DNA of 64,000 bases. It comes from Setoptus koraiensis. Taxonomy: Eukaryota; Arthropoda. A program made the translations under genes and the position numbers. The stretch is from assembly GCA_048013815.1 (NCBI GenBank), contig CM106585.1, positions 2,604,001 to 2,668,000 of the forward strand, in the 5' to 3' direction. A model generated the notes under the pieces. That model saw only the letters and a program-made list of their open reading frames with translations, was not told the DNA's origin and did not search any database. Of the stretch, positions 27,476 through 39,460 are shown piece by piece (the first letter of the stretch is position 1; the number at the start of each line of letters is the position of its first letter).

Positions 27476-29804
27476 CATCAAGCGACAAGTATGCATATAG
27501 CGGGCTTATTATGCAAATTATGCGTTATTGCGTTTTAGTGGCGCTTCACCAGACGAGCAGACAGCCGCTGGAGTGAGTTGTTTGGATGGCCGGCGTGACA
27601 CTTGGCCCGCCAATATAATGTGACAACAGATTGTGGCCGGCGCTGTAACCTCATTGTTACTAACTGCCGCTCATTAGATGCCGTCATTTAGCCGACGGGC
27701 CAGCTTCTTTGGGCGATTTCTCTTGGGCCATTCGCATTCGCATTAATAGAGCAAATATTATTGTGTGAGACACATTACGTAAGACCACTGTGTGTCTAGT
27801 CGGCGGGATCATCTGTCGTTCGGAGCGGTCAGTTGGATGGCGAGCGAACCGGCCAGAGAGTGTCTATTTTGTGCCTGGCCATTAATAGGCTCACACAACT
27901 TGCACTCTTGCCCTCTCGCTCTCCGGCTGACGTAACGAATGCGCTTGTCGTTGTTGTTGTTGTTGTTGTTGTTGTAGCCAGCAGACACAGTTGGCCACCC
28001 ATCTGGCTTCTATGAGACATTGACCTGGCCATTTGTGTGTCGCCCGGCGAGTTCGTGCCGCCGGCTGAGCCTCATAAATACAGAGGCGCACAAAAGAGCA
28101 TCCATAAATGGTCCGAATTCTGTTGCAATTTGCAACCATTATGTAATGTGTCAAGATATTAACACTTGCTCAGGGCACGCAGTCTGCAATTGTTGTTGTG
28201 TGTAAAATGAGCCTGCAGTGTGAGTCCGCTGCAGCCAAGTCAACTCTCTCTCTCTCTACATATATATATATATATATATATCCTCTGGGCAACAGCTGAG
28301 AGAGCGGTCCAACGGAGAGAGTGAATATATCAGCAGCAGCAACAACGTCGGACGAGCTTCAGGTGTCAGCTGATGATGATAATCGATTATTGGACTAGAT
28401 AAGTGAGGAGCTTAGTCGATGATGATCGCGCTCTCTCTTACGTAACGTTGTCGGCCGTTGTATTTAGCGGCAGCAGCAACAGCGCTGCTGGTCGTCAGTG
28501 TCCGTTCGCTGTTGTTGCTATTGTTGTCGTTGTTGTTGTTGTTGTTGCTGCCGTTGCCGTTGTTGCATCTTAATCATTCTCATTTTGCTCCAATCATCAC
28601 GCTGACCATCATCATAAGAATCAGCTGATATCGGCTGACAAAACAACCTGTTGCGCCGGAGCAGTCAGTCAGTCAATCAGCCGGCGAGCTGGCCATTAGT
28701 GACTGGTGTGCACTTTGAACTTGGCTGGGCCGTTTGAATATATTGTCTGGCCACCGGTGGTCAGTTTTAGCATCGACACTGATTAACGATGCCCACAACA
28801 GCGGCAACAACAACAACAACAACTGACGACACAGGCCCCGCTCGCTGTTGTGCGAAACTGACCTAAACTAGCTCACTCGCGTCTGAATGACCACTGACCA
28901 CTGAGGTAGCCGGCCAATGGCTGCAGAATGTTTAAAACGAAAGTTACTGTCCGGTCGTCGGCAACATGCGCCAATGATGCAATGCACGGTTAACGGGTCA
29001 TTGTTGTGAGCCAACCAAAGAGCGGACTCTATTCAATAGCGAGCTGCGGCCCTTATTCTGGCATTAATTGGACAATTGACCGGCGGCAAAACTGAGCCAT
29101 ATTTAGATATCCTCGTCTGGCTGTGTCGTCGTGGTCGTCGTGGTCGTCGATATTGAGACGCTGCCAGTATGATAACCAAATTATGATAATAAACGGCACG
29201 GAGGCAGGCGAGCATCGCACAACACCGAGCGGCGGCCAATCAAATTGTTTGCATTGCTCTCGCCTTTGTGGCCATTGTTGTTGGCGGTGTTGTTGGCGGT
29301 GTTGCCGGCGCTTTGGCCATTGTGCTGATGAACCAATTAAAGACGCAACATCGCTGCTGGATCGGACCGGCCCGAGAGGCGGCCGCCAGAGAGCGCGAGA
29401 GGGGCCAAACAGTGAACGAAAGTGCGCCCGTCGGATCGCTTCGGACTGGCCGCTTGGCTCTGATGCAAATGGCCACAATGGCCGCACAAAGACGCCACGG
29501 TGACTGGACACAACCGGCGGGCCATTGTTCCGGCCGGGCCGGCGACCATTAGAGCCGATAATTCAGGCGAGCGCAAGCACTAATTAGCTACAAAAGAACT
29601 CTCGCTCGGTGTTGCCGGTGGCAAGCTCGGCGCGCTTCTATTGTGCTTCTATTGCGGCTGGCCGGCTGATTTGCTTGATTTGGCCAATGTTTAGTTGTGT
29701 GTAAATTGGCGCTATACGGCACTATTTGCTCAAGGCCTTCTTTTCAAGCCGTTACTCTGTTCAGCAAAGTCCGTTGTCCACTTACGCAACAACATAGACA
29801 CACA

Positions 29805-29858
29805 CACATGGGCATGAATCGCTATTCATGCCCATGTGAGCGGCCCAATGAATAGCGA
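29805..29858. other. Perfect 15-bp hairpin with an alternative pairing arm
   Basis: CACATGGGCATGAAT (29805-29819), loop CGCT, then its exact reverse complement (29824-29838). Just downstream, ATGAATAGCGA (29848-29858) is the reverse complement of 29819-29829, so it could compete for the 3' arm of the first hairpin. Confidence 0.7.
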
Positions 29859-31984
29859 GCAACTGAATGAAAAGTGGAGCATTAATTGCTCTCGCGATTT
29901 CTCTATTCTTTATGGATGATGTGCTATTATTTTTGATCGTTGCATCGATCATTAACCTTAGCGGTGCCGAGATAAACGGCGCTTACATTGGCCGCTTCAT
30001 CAAAATAATAGCAGCCAACAACGACAATGGTCAGTCGCAATCACGCGCCTGACCGATGGCCGAACAGGCTCAATAGGAACATACAGGCGCTCGCTCAAAC
30101 AAACTTGTATATATATTGAAACTCTTTAAACTTTTCACATTTCTCTCCCTCTCTTGATTCTCAACTTTTGTACAACTTGTGCTTATGTTTATATCCACAT
30201 GCCATTATCTCGCTCTGTGTTTATTTCTCGTTTTCGTTTGATTTCATCATGACGACTCCTCCACAGTGAGCAGTGCACACAACTGACGCTATTAGCGCCG
30301 CCACTTGCAGCGGCCAACATTTGTTGCGCAATCGCCAAATTGCGAACCAATTGAACAGCAACAGCAGCCGACGAATTTGGCCGACAAATTTGGACAAATA
30401 AGTCTAGGTCAATCAATCAATTTGATGGTGCCGGCATTGCACGGCAACTTGTTGCGCTGTCGGCTGGCCGGCCAGCGGTTGTTTGGTGTTGAAAATTGTT
30501 GGCGTCATCGTGCCTCAACATGGTGGTTGCGGCCAAGCAGCAACTTGGAGCGCCAAGTTCTCAGAGAAGCCAGCCCGAGAAAACAGGCCAAACAACAAAC
30601 AAAACTCAACAGCTCGCTTCATTGGTTGACCAAACAACAAGCTGACAACAAGCAATCAATTGAGCCTCTCAAATCGGCCAATTGTCAGCCGACTGGTGGC
30701 GAGACGATCAATTCAATCGTGTTCACCCAAGGCTCACGCCGATCGACGTGAGCCCACGAGACACATTATGCGCGATCATAACGGCCCATAGCGGCCGCGA
30801 TTTAAGGGGATAAGGTGATATAATGAGACGATATAGTGAGACGAGATAATGAGACGAGCCCGATCTGGGGCCCTAATTGGAGGCTTGATTTAATGCGTGA
30901 CTCGCCACAAACAAATGACAGCGCCACCGCGTTGGGTCTCGTGTTTGAGCAGTCGTCATGCGGGCCAATGTTGGCTCATAACACGCCGAATATCCGAATA
31001 TTGATGATGACTTGTCGATGCAAATATGGCCGGCATCAATGATGATTCAATTTGGGCACGCAGCCAGTGAAGCTGAAACTGGCCAAGTGGCCGGTAAACG
31101 GGGCAATTTGCAGAGGTCAGTTGTCTGAAGAAGTTGGCCTGCCAATGGCCAGTGACGACGCTCATGATTGCGCGCAAGCCACTTAAATTGAGTTTATCAT
31201 GTCGTCGGGTCGGGCAGCTAATGTTTGGTCAGCAAGACGGATATTTCTAATATGGCATATTGTGAAAAATGCAACGACCGTGGCTCACACCGGGCCGATG
31301 CGACGGGACGAGAGGATAAACTCATAAAGCACATTACGCAAACCGCTGCGGTGAGACTGGCGCCAGAAGCGGCCGATTGAGCGCAACAACAAACAAACAG
31401 AGCTGAAAGTGCAATGTGAATATCGCCAAAGGTGAGCTTGGCAGCATTTGCAAATTGACGACCGACAGGTTGCAGCATGTGAAGCCAGGTAATTTCATTA
31501 TCTTCTGCTCGACCGCGTTTGAATTTCATAGCCAGTTTCAGCCAGTGAAGATGGCAAGCGAAATGGTATTGAGCGGGGGATATCGCATATTGCACCCATG
31601 CAATGGCACTCAACACATCACAATCTGTATGCGCAAGTTGGCCAACAATATTATCAAATTGAAAAATTTGTTTTTGTGGCCAGGCCGTCATGCCAATAAC
31701 ACAATAGTGATTTGCCGGCGATATGATAGTGACCGAATGATGATAATAATAGCATGCGTAGGTCACTAGCCAGTGGCCGGCATAAAGCGGGCTCGGATAA
31801 ACGAGCGCGGGTTTATCCGCCGATGCAAAAATGAGCGGCGCACAAGCGGCCGGAGAGCGACCATTAATAGCGCAGAATTAATGGGAATAAATGTAGGCTC
31901 GTTTTAAGCAGTTACATAATAAAGTTTCAGTGCTGTCTAACTGGGCTAATCCGCACCTCTATATTTATTATTGAGTTTTTATCT

Positions 31985-32069
31985 CGGTGGCTCGTCGGCT
32001 CGCTGGCTCGTCGGCTCGTTGGCCCGTCGGATCGTCGGATCGGTGGCTCGTTGGCCCGCTCGTTCGCTC
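31985..32069. repeat. 8-bp tandem array (CGGCTCGT type)
   Basis: About ten imperfect copies of GGCTCGTC/GGCCCGTC/GGATCGTC in a row within the large intron. Confidence 0.75.
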
Positions 32070-33438
32070 TGCCTTTCGCCGGCACACATTTATAGACAAT
32101 ACTAAATTATTACCGCCATTATTATCATGCGAGCTGCCGCAGTTGCCGCATGAATATATCTGTGAATATAAGAATAATTTTTTGCCGGGCCAAAAGCCAA
32201 CCAACGGAGCGTTCGAGCGCTGGCCGAAAATTGCCACTGTCAGTGCAGAGATTCTCATCAGTCGTCTGTCTAATCTCATTCATCATAGACATACATTCAT
32301 CATCGTGTTCACTCGCATAGGAATGAATATGTTACGCATTGTGCTGTGAGTGTGTGTATTATTATTTAATATATATCTTAATAACAACATCAGCGGCAAC
32401 AGCAATAATCTTTGGCCAGCCACCGAGACACATAGAGGCTCTATGATAGAGCAACTCCGATGCAGCAAGCAAGCAAGCAGCCAATGGTTGTGCAACGGCG
32501 AGCAAGGAGCGCCAGCCGGCCAGCTAAGCGAGTGATGTAATCGCGTTGAGTCTCGAGATCTGATTAATTGGATGATGATGATCTGGCCAAAGCGGTCACA
32601 CACTCACATATAAAACAACAGATGTATGTTATGTAACAAGCCAGTTTGTTACTGTTTGCAAGTTGCCAGTCATGAGATTATATTACTTATTTGCCGCTTT
32701 ATCACTGGCAACAAACAAACTAATCTATCGACAAAATAACTTATGCTAATACCAATGCACAGCAAACAGTGGACGCGGCTACCGATAATTATATATATAT
32801 ATATATATTTAATTATAACGATTGCCAATTTGCATATCAGTTAGCTTGCGCGATAGTTGTGAGACTATATTTAGACTACATTTGGACACACACACACTCG
32901 TCGGAATGGTATAATCTGAGTGTGTGAGTCTCAAATTACGGTATCGTCGCCTATTAAACTCAACCAATATTAACAAGAGCTGCTGTCAAGATTGTCGCAC
33001 AACTAGTGGGAATAATCCTAAATCACAAGATAAGTGTGTGCGTGTGATTAGAGTGTGCAAAGGATTATCGGATGCCAAGCTAGCGCCAATATAGTTGCCG
33101 TTATAATTATACCGGAATCATGATATTTCAAATGGTCGCTTGCCATCGCTGGAATATTTTCGTTTCTCTGCTAGTTTGTTCACTATTGCGCCGCATTTTT
33201 GTGATGAATGAACATTATAAATGGACACACACACTACAAACTCAGGCCACACTCTCAATTGACATCTCAATAACGGCCAGTAATGGAATGATGAAAGCGA
33301 AAGTTTATGTGTCGTGTGTGTATTTGTAAACGGACACACGAATAATGACATCACACCATGCCAATGGGCGGCCATTATGTAACATGCGACCAAATGAGCG
33401 AAGCATGTGAGCAGCATTGTAGTAATTGTTGTATTTAC

Positions 33439-33660
33439 CTTTCTTGCCGGCGATAAAAGAGAAATTCTTTCTAACCGCGATGTAGGAATAGACGACATGC
33501 GTACATAGGCACGGATTTAAGTCTTGTGGCCGGAAATCCTCTTGAATGTCGTAAAAGCAAAATATTTTTTTATCTATTTGAGTAGTCTTAACTTGACAAT
33601 TTGTTGAGCCACCACCGTTGCCACTACCGGGCTGCTGCTGCTGAGTCCTAAAGTGTTCTG
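33439..33660 (-). CDS. Chitinase-like gene, exon 2 (first GH18 strand)
   Basis: Recognised by hand from the GH18 start motif. The frame reads KIFCFYDIQEDFRPQDLNP followed by CLCTHVVYSYIAVRKN and FSFIAGKK, matching the family's VVCYFTNW...DIDPxLCTHIIYAFA. It is bounded by an acceptor (catgtag) before CAGAACAC and a donor AAAG|GTAAAT. Both junctions are phase 1 and restore sense codons with exons 1 and 3 (giving STAEHF and AGKKGDLRLL). A short Gln/Gly linker precedes the domain. Confidence 0.85.
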
Positions 33661-34062
33661 CTACATGATGACACGATGACGGTCAGTTAGGCCGGTATGC
33701 ATGGGATAAAAGGGACGTTGGGCGAAATAATTAGTCGTGATTGGTCGCTAGTTGACGTGTGCATAACGTTTGTCTCGAGCTCGACAAAAATCCCGCTCAA
33801 TCTGAATGAGTCGCCAATCGATCAAGTTTGATCGCTTGGCCACTCGTTCAAGATCGGAACTCATCAAAAATTAGCAAGTTTTCAGTATCATGAGTTATGA
33901 TTGAGCCATCGTGGAATTACTGGGCTATCATTGAATCATTGAGCTCATGAATTCGGAGTGACAACTTTCTCATCACGACAAATTTCTCATACATGTAATT
34001 ACATGTAATCATACATGTCTCATGTATGTGTATGGGCTCAGTTGAGCGAGATAAGCGCTTAC

Positions 34063-34207
34063 CTGTTGAACCAGCCAATGATGAAATGCTTTCGTTGTTG
34101 CCATTGCTTTGGTGGGCAAACACCGACACTGTTGTTAGGACTAGCGATAATGTAATAAGTGTGGATAAGCCATGTTTGAATAAACTCTTCTTTTGTTGTT
34201 GCATCAT
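34063..34207 (-). CDS. Chitinase-like gene, exon 1 (signal peptide)
   Basis: Starts at a double ATG (34207) and encodes MMQQQKKSLFKHGLS followed by TLITLSLVLTTVSVFA, a typical signal peptide with a basic n-region and likely cleavage after VFA, then a Ser/Asn-rich linker to the donor ACAG|GTAAGCG. The frame stays open upstream to another ATG at 34651; use of that start would put about 148 residues before the hydrophobic segment and turn it into a signal anchor. Confidence 0.75.
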
Positions 34208-37200
34208 TGGTAAAAAAGAGTGTCGATTTTTTTTGATCAAAATTAACTCATTTTGTCTGAATTGTTGTGCTGTTGGCATGGTTTGCAATTGGTGATCGCG
34301 GCAAGCTCGGCAACTGGCCAATCTGGTAATACTGTTGCCTGTTTTGTTTGTCTCGACAAAGCTTGCTGATAGTGATGACTGGCCACGATATTGGCAAAAT
34401 GATTGACTTTTGAAGGGGCGCTTTGAATCAATAGTTAATTGACAATCTTCTCTTGCTTCATACGCAAATGATTTTAGGGCTGCTTGCTGATGGGCAGATT
34501 TATGTAACTGGCCAGTGGCGGTGCCGAAAGAATTAATTGAGTGAGCTTTTGCTTGGTTGTCGTTTTGAGCTAGCTCGTTGTCACATTCATCTGTCATTGC
34601 ATATAGTAGTCTATTGAGGTGTAAATAGTTTTGACAATTGCTGTCGATCATGATTGTTGATTTGTTGTGGCTGCCACTTTTGTTTGAGTTGTCATGCCAC
34701 CACTACTGGGCCAGACGATGTCATGTCACTACTTGTTGTTGTGTCTATGTTCTGATATGATTTGTTGTTGTTGCTGCTGTCGTCGTTGCCCACTGACTCT
34801 TATCGCTCTTGTTGCTGTTCAGTCAAATAACTGATTGACCGTTAGTTTAGCAGTCAGTAGATATCAGTGATATGAGCGTTGTAACAGACTGGTACTTGCA
34901 CTTGTCCACTTGGTGGTCATTTTCATCAGAGCGAGTGAGTGACCGTTGACCAGATTGATTATGGCAGTTTGTTGGGTTGCGCGACTGTACTTTGTTTATG
35001 TTTGCGTCTATGTCTATTATGTAAGCGTGTTTAATCTAATATGAGCTAATATGGGCTGATATGGGCTGATATATGGTCGTCCCGTAAACACCTCTGCTGG
35101 TTAGTCGGTGTGTTGATCGGTGTCAATCACGAGATAGTTTGTCTGGTGGCAATTGTAGTGATAGCTTGTTGCTCTCTCTCTTGTTGTGAAAGCTGACACA
35201 ACTGTAATGGCGGTGGCAAGCTGGCAGATAAAAAACTTTGTAGTTGCTTCTTCTTCGTCGTCTTAATACGAATTAATGCCTATTAATACAGATGAGAGAG
35301 TGAAGATTTGCTCTTGTGTTTATGCAAAGTTGTAATAGTAGTTGCTGTTGCTCATGCTGCCGCTGTTGTTGGTGTTGTTGCCGTTGCTGGTGTTGTTGTT
35401 GTTGCTGGTGTTGTTGTTGGTGTTGGACATGGCTGGCATTCGTCAATAATGAGATTCAACAAGAGCGACCGATTTCATCATCGCCGATAGGCTCGACAGT
35501 GCAAAGACATTGGGTAATTATCATTAAGTTGACTAAAGTCTAATCATTGAACTATCATCATCATGAGCGGTTGCAGTTGTAGAGGCATCGGGCAAAGTGC
35601 GGCCAGCCAACAGGTATATCCAACATCATCATCGGCAGCAGCAGCAGCAGCAGTAGAGCAGTAGTAACTGAGCCATTCACTCTTACTACTGTTGCCAGCG
35701 GTCCACTGCACTGGAGCTACTTTCTAACTCCTACTACCACACATTACATAACATTATTACTATTATTATTATATAATAATGCTGCTTAACACTACAGGTG
35801 AGTTTGCTTTACACACACAAACACACATGCGATAAGCCCGGCCTGTGCGCCGTTATTCTTGTTGCCGCGGCCAGCTTGCTCGCTTGGTAATCTTGCTCGA
35901 GTGGTCAAGTCTTGTTGCTCGAGTGGCAAGCATGCAAACAAGAAATCAAGCTTCTCCTCCCACATCTACACAGGTAACACATTGCGCCGGCGAGCATACC
36001 CGAGAGACTCTCTTGGAGGGAGAGAGTTACATAACTGATATAATCGCTGGCCGGTAGAGAGAGAGAGAGAGAGAGAGAGAGAGCACCAGCGGCGGCTCCT
36101 TCCACGGGAGTACTATATAACGGTACGCTGGCAGTTGAAGTACAAGATATGTGAGAGGCAGTAGCAGCGAATTGATTCGTATTGTGTGCCGTAGCTCCTC
36201 ACACTCCTCTGGCAGCTCCTCGGAGGACGCGAGCCGCCAAGGGCCTCGGTTGGCATGGTGACGTTAGGTGCTAGATGCGCCGGTGTTTTCACCTTTTTCT
36301 CGACATTACTTGTTTTCTTGTTGGGCCAGCATTAGGCCGACGCCGGGCAGGCATTATGTCGGCATTAGCTCAACATTAGCCGGCCGTTAGTGGCAGCTAT
36401 GTCTTGCCCTCGAGAGAAATTACCCCGGGGTACATTAGGAAGGCCACAAAGAGCTCGTGATAAGCAACTTTGTCCAAGTCGATGGTGAAATTATTATTTT
36501 GAATTATTTTGAGAGAGAGAGAGAGAGAGAGCGACATCCAAAGATCAGAGAATATCCACCTCTAACACTGAGGCGAACAGCCTTGCAGCAGCAGCAGCTA
36601 TAGCTCTCTCATATAGATTCTTGCCCCCGAGGCAAATACAAAATAAACTCTCTCCGTTGGCGTTGCCGCCGTTACTGTTGCTGTTGTTTGAATACTGACC
36701 ACTCTCTACAAGTTGTTAGTTCACATGTATTACAGAAAGCAACCGCTGCAAGCAAACAACGGCAACAAATCAACTAAACAACGTAATAATAATACATGTG
36801 ATTTGATATAATATATCGTAATAACGGCATGCAGCATGTTGAAAAATGGCATCTCTATCATGGCTCTTCTATCAAGTGGCTCACTCCAGCGTTGGCTCAC
36901 TCCCAGTCAAGTCCAATCACCCTAGGTCAATCGTTAGCAAGTAGTCAGGTAATTAGATCAAGCCATGATGCTCATGATTATAATCATGGCGATGTTAATG
37001 ATGATACCCAGTTTGATTGGATGGAAATTTAACTCCACCACCACAAGCGTTGCGCGCATCGTTCAGCCGTTGTTGCCCTCATCATGATACACTGTGTTTA
37101 TATATATCAACTTTGATATAACAACTTTGAGGCCGACTACACCACCAATATCGTCATAGCCTGTAGCTGATAACTGGTCGACAAGATGAAGGACATTGAC

Positions 37201-38800
37201 TAGCCGCTATGTGTGCTGGAGTCGCTCGCTCGCTCGCTTTACATCATCCAGCTAGTTATATATCAAGTTATGTCCAGTTATATATCAACAAGAGCCAACA
37301 GCTTAGCCAGCAATTGCATGTCCATCAATACTTACACTTACCTGTATGGCTGCCATATTACTGTTATATGGTGGATTGTGGATGGTGGTAAGTGGTGGTC
37401 GCAAGTGCGCAATCTGCACCAACCAATGAAGGTCATCGATCTCTCTCCAAACCAAATCAATTCAATTCAATCCCATTCAAGCTGCATTCATCGGCTGTAA
37501 CGTTTGATTATTTGTTTATTTATTATTATAATAACACTTACATAACGGCACGGTGATTTATTTGCTCTTGATTAATTGCACTAATGATGCGCCATTAACC
37601 GTGCCACCATGCAACATAAGATACAATTATTGGCCATAAATTGGCCCAAAAAGACATCTCATCATCATCCGGCCTATATTGCAGCATAACTTTTGTTAGT
37701 CGGTCATTGGTCGATAGTGGCTAAATCCACATGATGATCGACTGCCATGATAATAATTGTTAGCTAACGTGTCTTTGCACCGCCGCACCACCGCCGCACC
37801 ACCGCCGAAATTAAGCTGAAGCCTCGTGAAGCTGATCTAGCTGGTGATAATGATGATGGCTATATCACCGATTGATGCCAGCACAAGCCGCGGCACATTA
37901 CCTATCTGTTGCTGCCATAATTTTGCCCATAAGACACAACCACAAATGTTGCAAGTGCCGACTGGCCGGTCATTTCCTCTCAGCTCTCAGAGGTGATTGA
38001 ACATCTCCAGTTACAACAATGAACCGTAAACATTTCCGACTTGGCCAGACACAAAACATTACTCATTTGGCATGTCGTTGTCGTCGGCTCAATGGTCGCC
38101 GTCGTTGTTGTCGGAGCACAAACAAGAATGCAACAATATCGACATGCTGCCGCTGTTTTTGATGATGACTTAGTGAATTGTTGAAATCCTTTGTATATAT
38201 GTAATCTTGCACAGTATTCACACACAAATTTTCACCACACCACTAACCAGCTACTAACCGAAACTTCGCCGGTCTGGCCAGCCAACTCATTAGTAATTTT
38301 TCTTTTTCCTGTCTTTATTAACTGGCGCTGCCGTTAACCATTCAATAGCGCTGATCTATCACGCTATCCATGCTAGCTCTCCTATACTTATTGTGTCTTT
38401 CATGCTTGTGTCTCGATACAAACAAGTGTAGTTCACTTGTAAACAACTACAAACTATCTATGTAACAACAGTGACCAAACTTAACCAGCTATTTTCGCCT
38501 ATTAGCCACCACAATTTACAAGAGTACAAATCTCACGCAATCACACAGCTTTAGGCTCATCATGGATGATGATATTATGTAATGAAGTGAAGACGATCAC
38601 CACAACATGGTGGCTGTCAGTGGTAGCACACACGAATGCCATCGGCTCATGTATTGGTGGACTTTCCACTCAAACTGTAAACCACTATGGACAGATCACA
38701 GAGGAAGACGAGCTGACCACTTGGCGTAGAGACACAGAGAAAGCCTGCCAGAAATTATGCAAATTGTAGTTTTCCCATAACCGTTTTGTATGGCTCGTAT
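34208..38800. other. Upstream region of the chitinase-like gene, no gene recognised
   Basis: GC-moderate DNA with many microsatellites: GTT runs at about 35340-35425, a GA run at 36057-36083 and another at 36511-36531, and GCACCGCC repeats at about 37783-37806. Candidate first exons with good donors (for example ATGCTGCTTAACACTACAG|GTGAGT near 35779) exist but lead nowhere I can recognise. This probably holds the promoter, enhancers and any 5' UTR exons of the minus-strand gene. Confidence 0.5.
36057..36083. repeat. GA dinucleotide repeat
   Basis: About 13 uninterrupted GA units. A shorter GA run lies at 36511-36531. Confidence 0.9.
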
Positions 38801-38837
38801 AGTACCAAAATAACATGTTCTCAGTGTGCAGTCATAA

Positions 38838-39070
38838 TGCCGGCGTCCAATGTCTGCCCTGACAAAGAGATAAAGAAATGCTACGAAAGTCGCATCGCGT
38901 ATGTCGCCAGACAAATGAGTTCTTTTTCTAATTTTGGATACTTCCACCAGACCAACATGGACCAAAATAAAAGCTGGAGATTCTCAGAGATTAAATACGC
39001 TGGTTTAATTGGTTCATTTAAACCAGGTATTGTACTAAAGAGGAATAGTTTCAATTGGGCACTTGTATGA
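38838..39070 (+). CDS. Doubtful 77-residue open frame
   Basis: Starts with ATG (MPASNVCPDKEIKKCYES) and ends 29 bp before the tRNA-Tyr. The local composition is more gene-like than the repeats to its left, and the opposite strand is also open. I recognise no domain. It may be a fragment of an older gene or a chance frame. Confidence 0.2.
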
Positions 39071-39098
39071 TGTAAACGGAAAAATTGCAAAAAGTTTT

Positions 39099-39189
39099 TC
39101 CGCGAAGGCGGATTCGAACCACCGACCTGATGATAACTATCTCAATGGGAAACTACAGTCACCCGCTCTTCCAACTGAGCTATTCGCGG
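39099..39189 (-). tRNA. tRNA-Tyr (GTA) with an 18-nt intron
   Basis: On the minus strand a full cloverleaf can be drawn: acceptor CCGCGAA with TTCGCGG, D arm GCTC...GAGC, anticodon stem GGTGA with TCATC, T arm GGCGG-type with GGTTCGAATCC, discriminator A. The anticodon is GTA, followed by G37, and an 18-nt intron (TTTCCCATTGAGATAGTT) lies between 37 and 38, the usual place for tRNA-Tyr introns. The A box (TAGCTCAGTTGG) and B box (GGTTCGAATCC) are intact. A T-run (CTTTTT) just past the 3' end fits Pol III termination. Confidence 0.93.
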
Positions 39190-39460
39190 CTTATAAAATA
39201 CGGTGCAGGCAATGCCATAGTGATGGCTGAGAGTGGTTTGAACGGGCAATGATGGACAACAAACATGTGCTGTTATCATGGCAAGCTATCTGGAATCCAT
39301 TCGCTTGATTTGGAGGCATGACCTTTCACTCATGTAACAACTAATTTCTTATCATATATTATTATTGTTTCATGCCTCGTCTTATTCATTGTTTTCAATC
39401 AATTAGTCATTATTATTATTATTATTATTATTAGTCCAGCCAATACCAAACAGCTCTCAC

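Larger units (their letters stand above)
26471..33438. other. Large intron splitting the GH18 domain (about 7 kb)
   Basis: Intron between exons 2 and 3 of the chitinase-like gene. It carries many short repeats (AT-type tracts at 27415-27472 and 28259-28281, GTT runs at 27945-27975 and 28520-28555, a GGCTCGTC-type array at 31985-32069) and a strong hairpin at 29805-29838. The open frames inside are low-complexity or carry no recognisable domain, so I call no nested gene. Confidence 0.7.

Noticed and set aside
29053-29511. 152-codon minus and 126-codon plus frames in the large intron
   Set aside because: Both strands are open over the same bases, with Arg/Trp/His-rich proteins and no domain; they are by-products of GC content.
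31218-31766. 182-codon minus frame in the intron between chitinase-like exons 2 and 3
   Set aside because: Has a CCCCAQSA-type Cys/Ala run but no recognisable family, and a plus frame is open over the same region.
33118-33498. 126-codon minus frame starting MSSIPTSRLERIS
   Set aside because: It overlaps chitinase-like exon 2 in a different frame; the frame with the GH18 motif CLCTHVVYSYIAV is the real one there.
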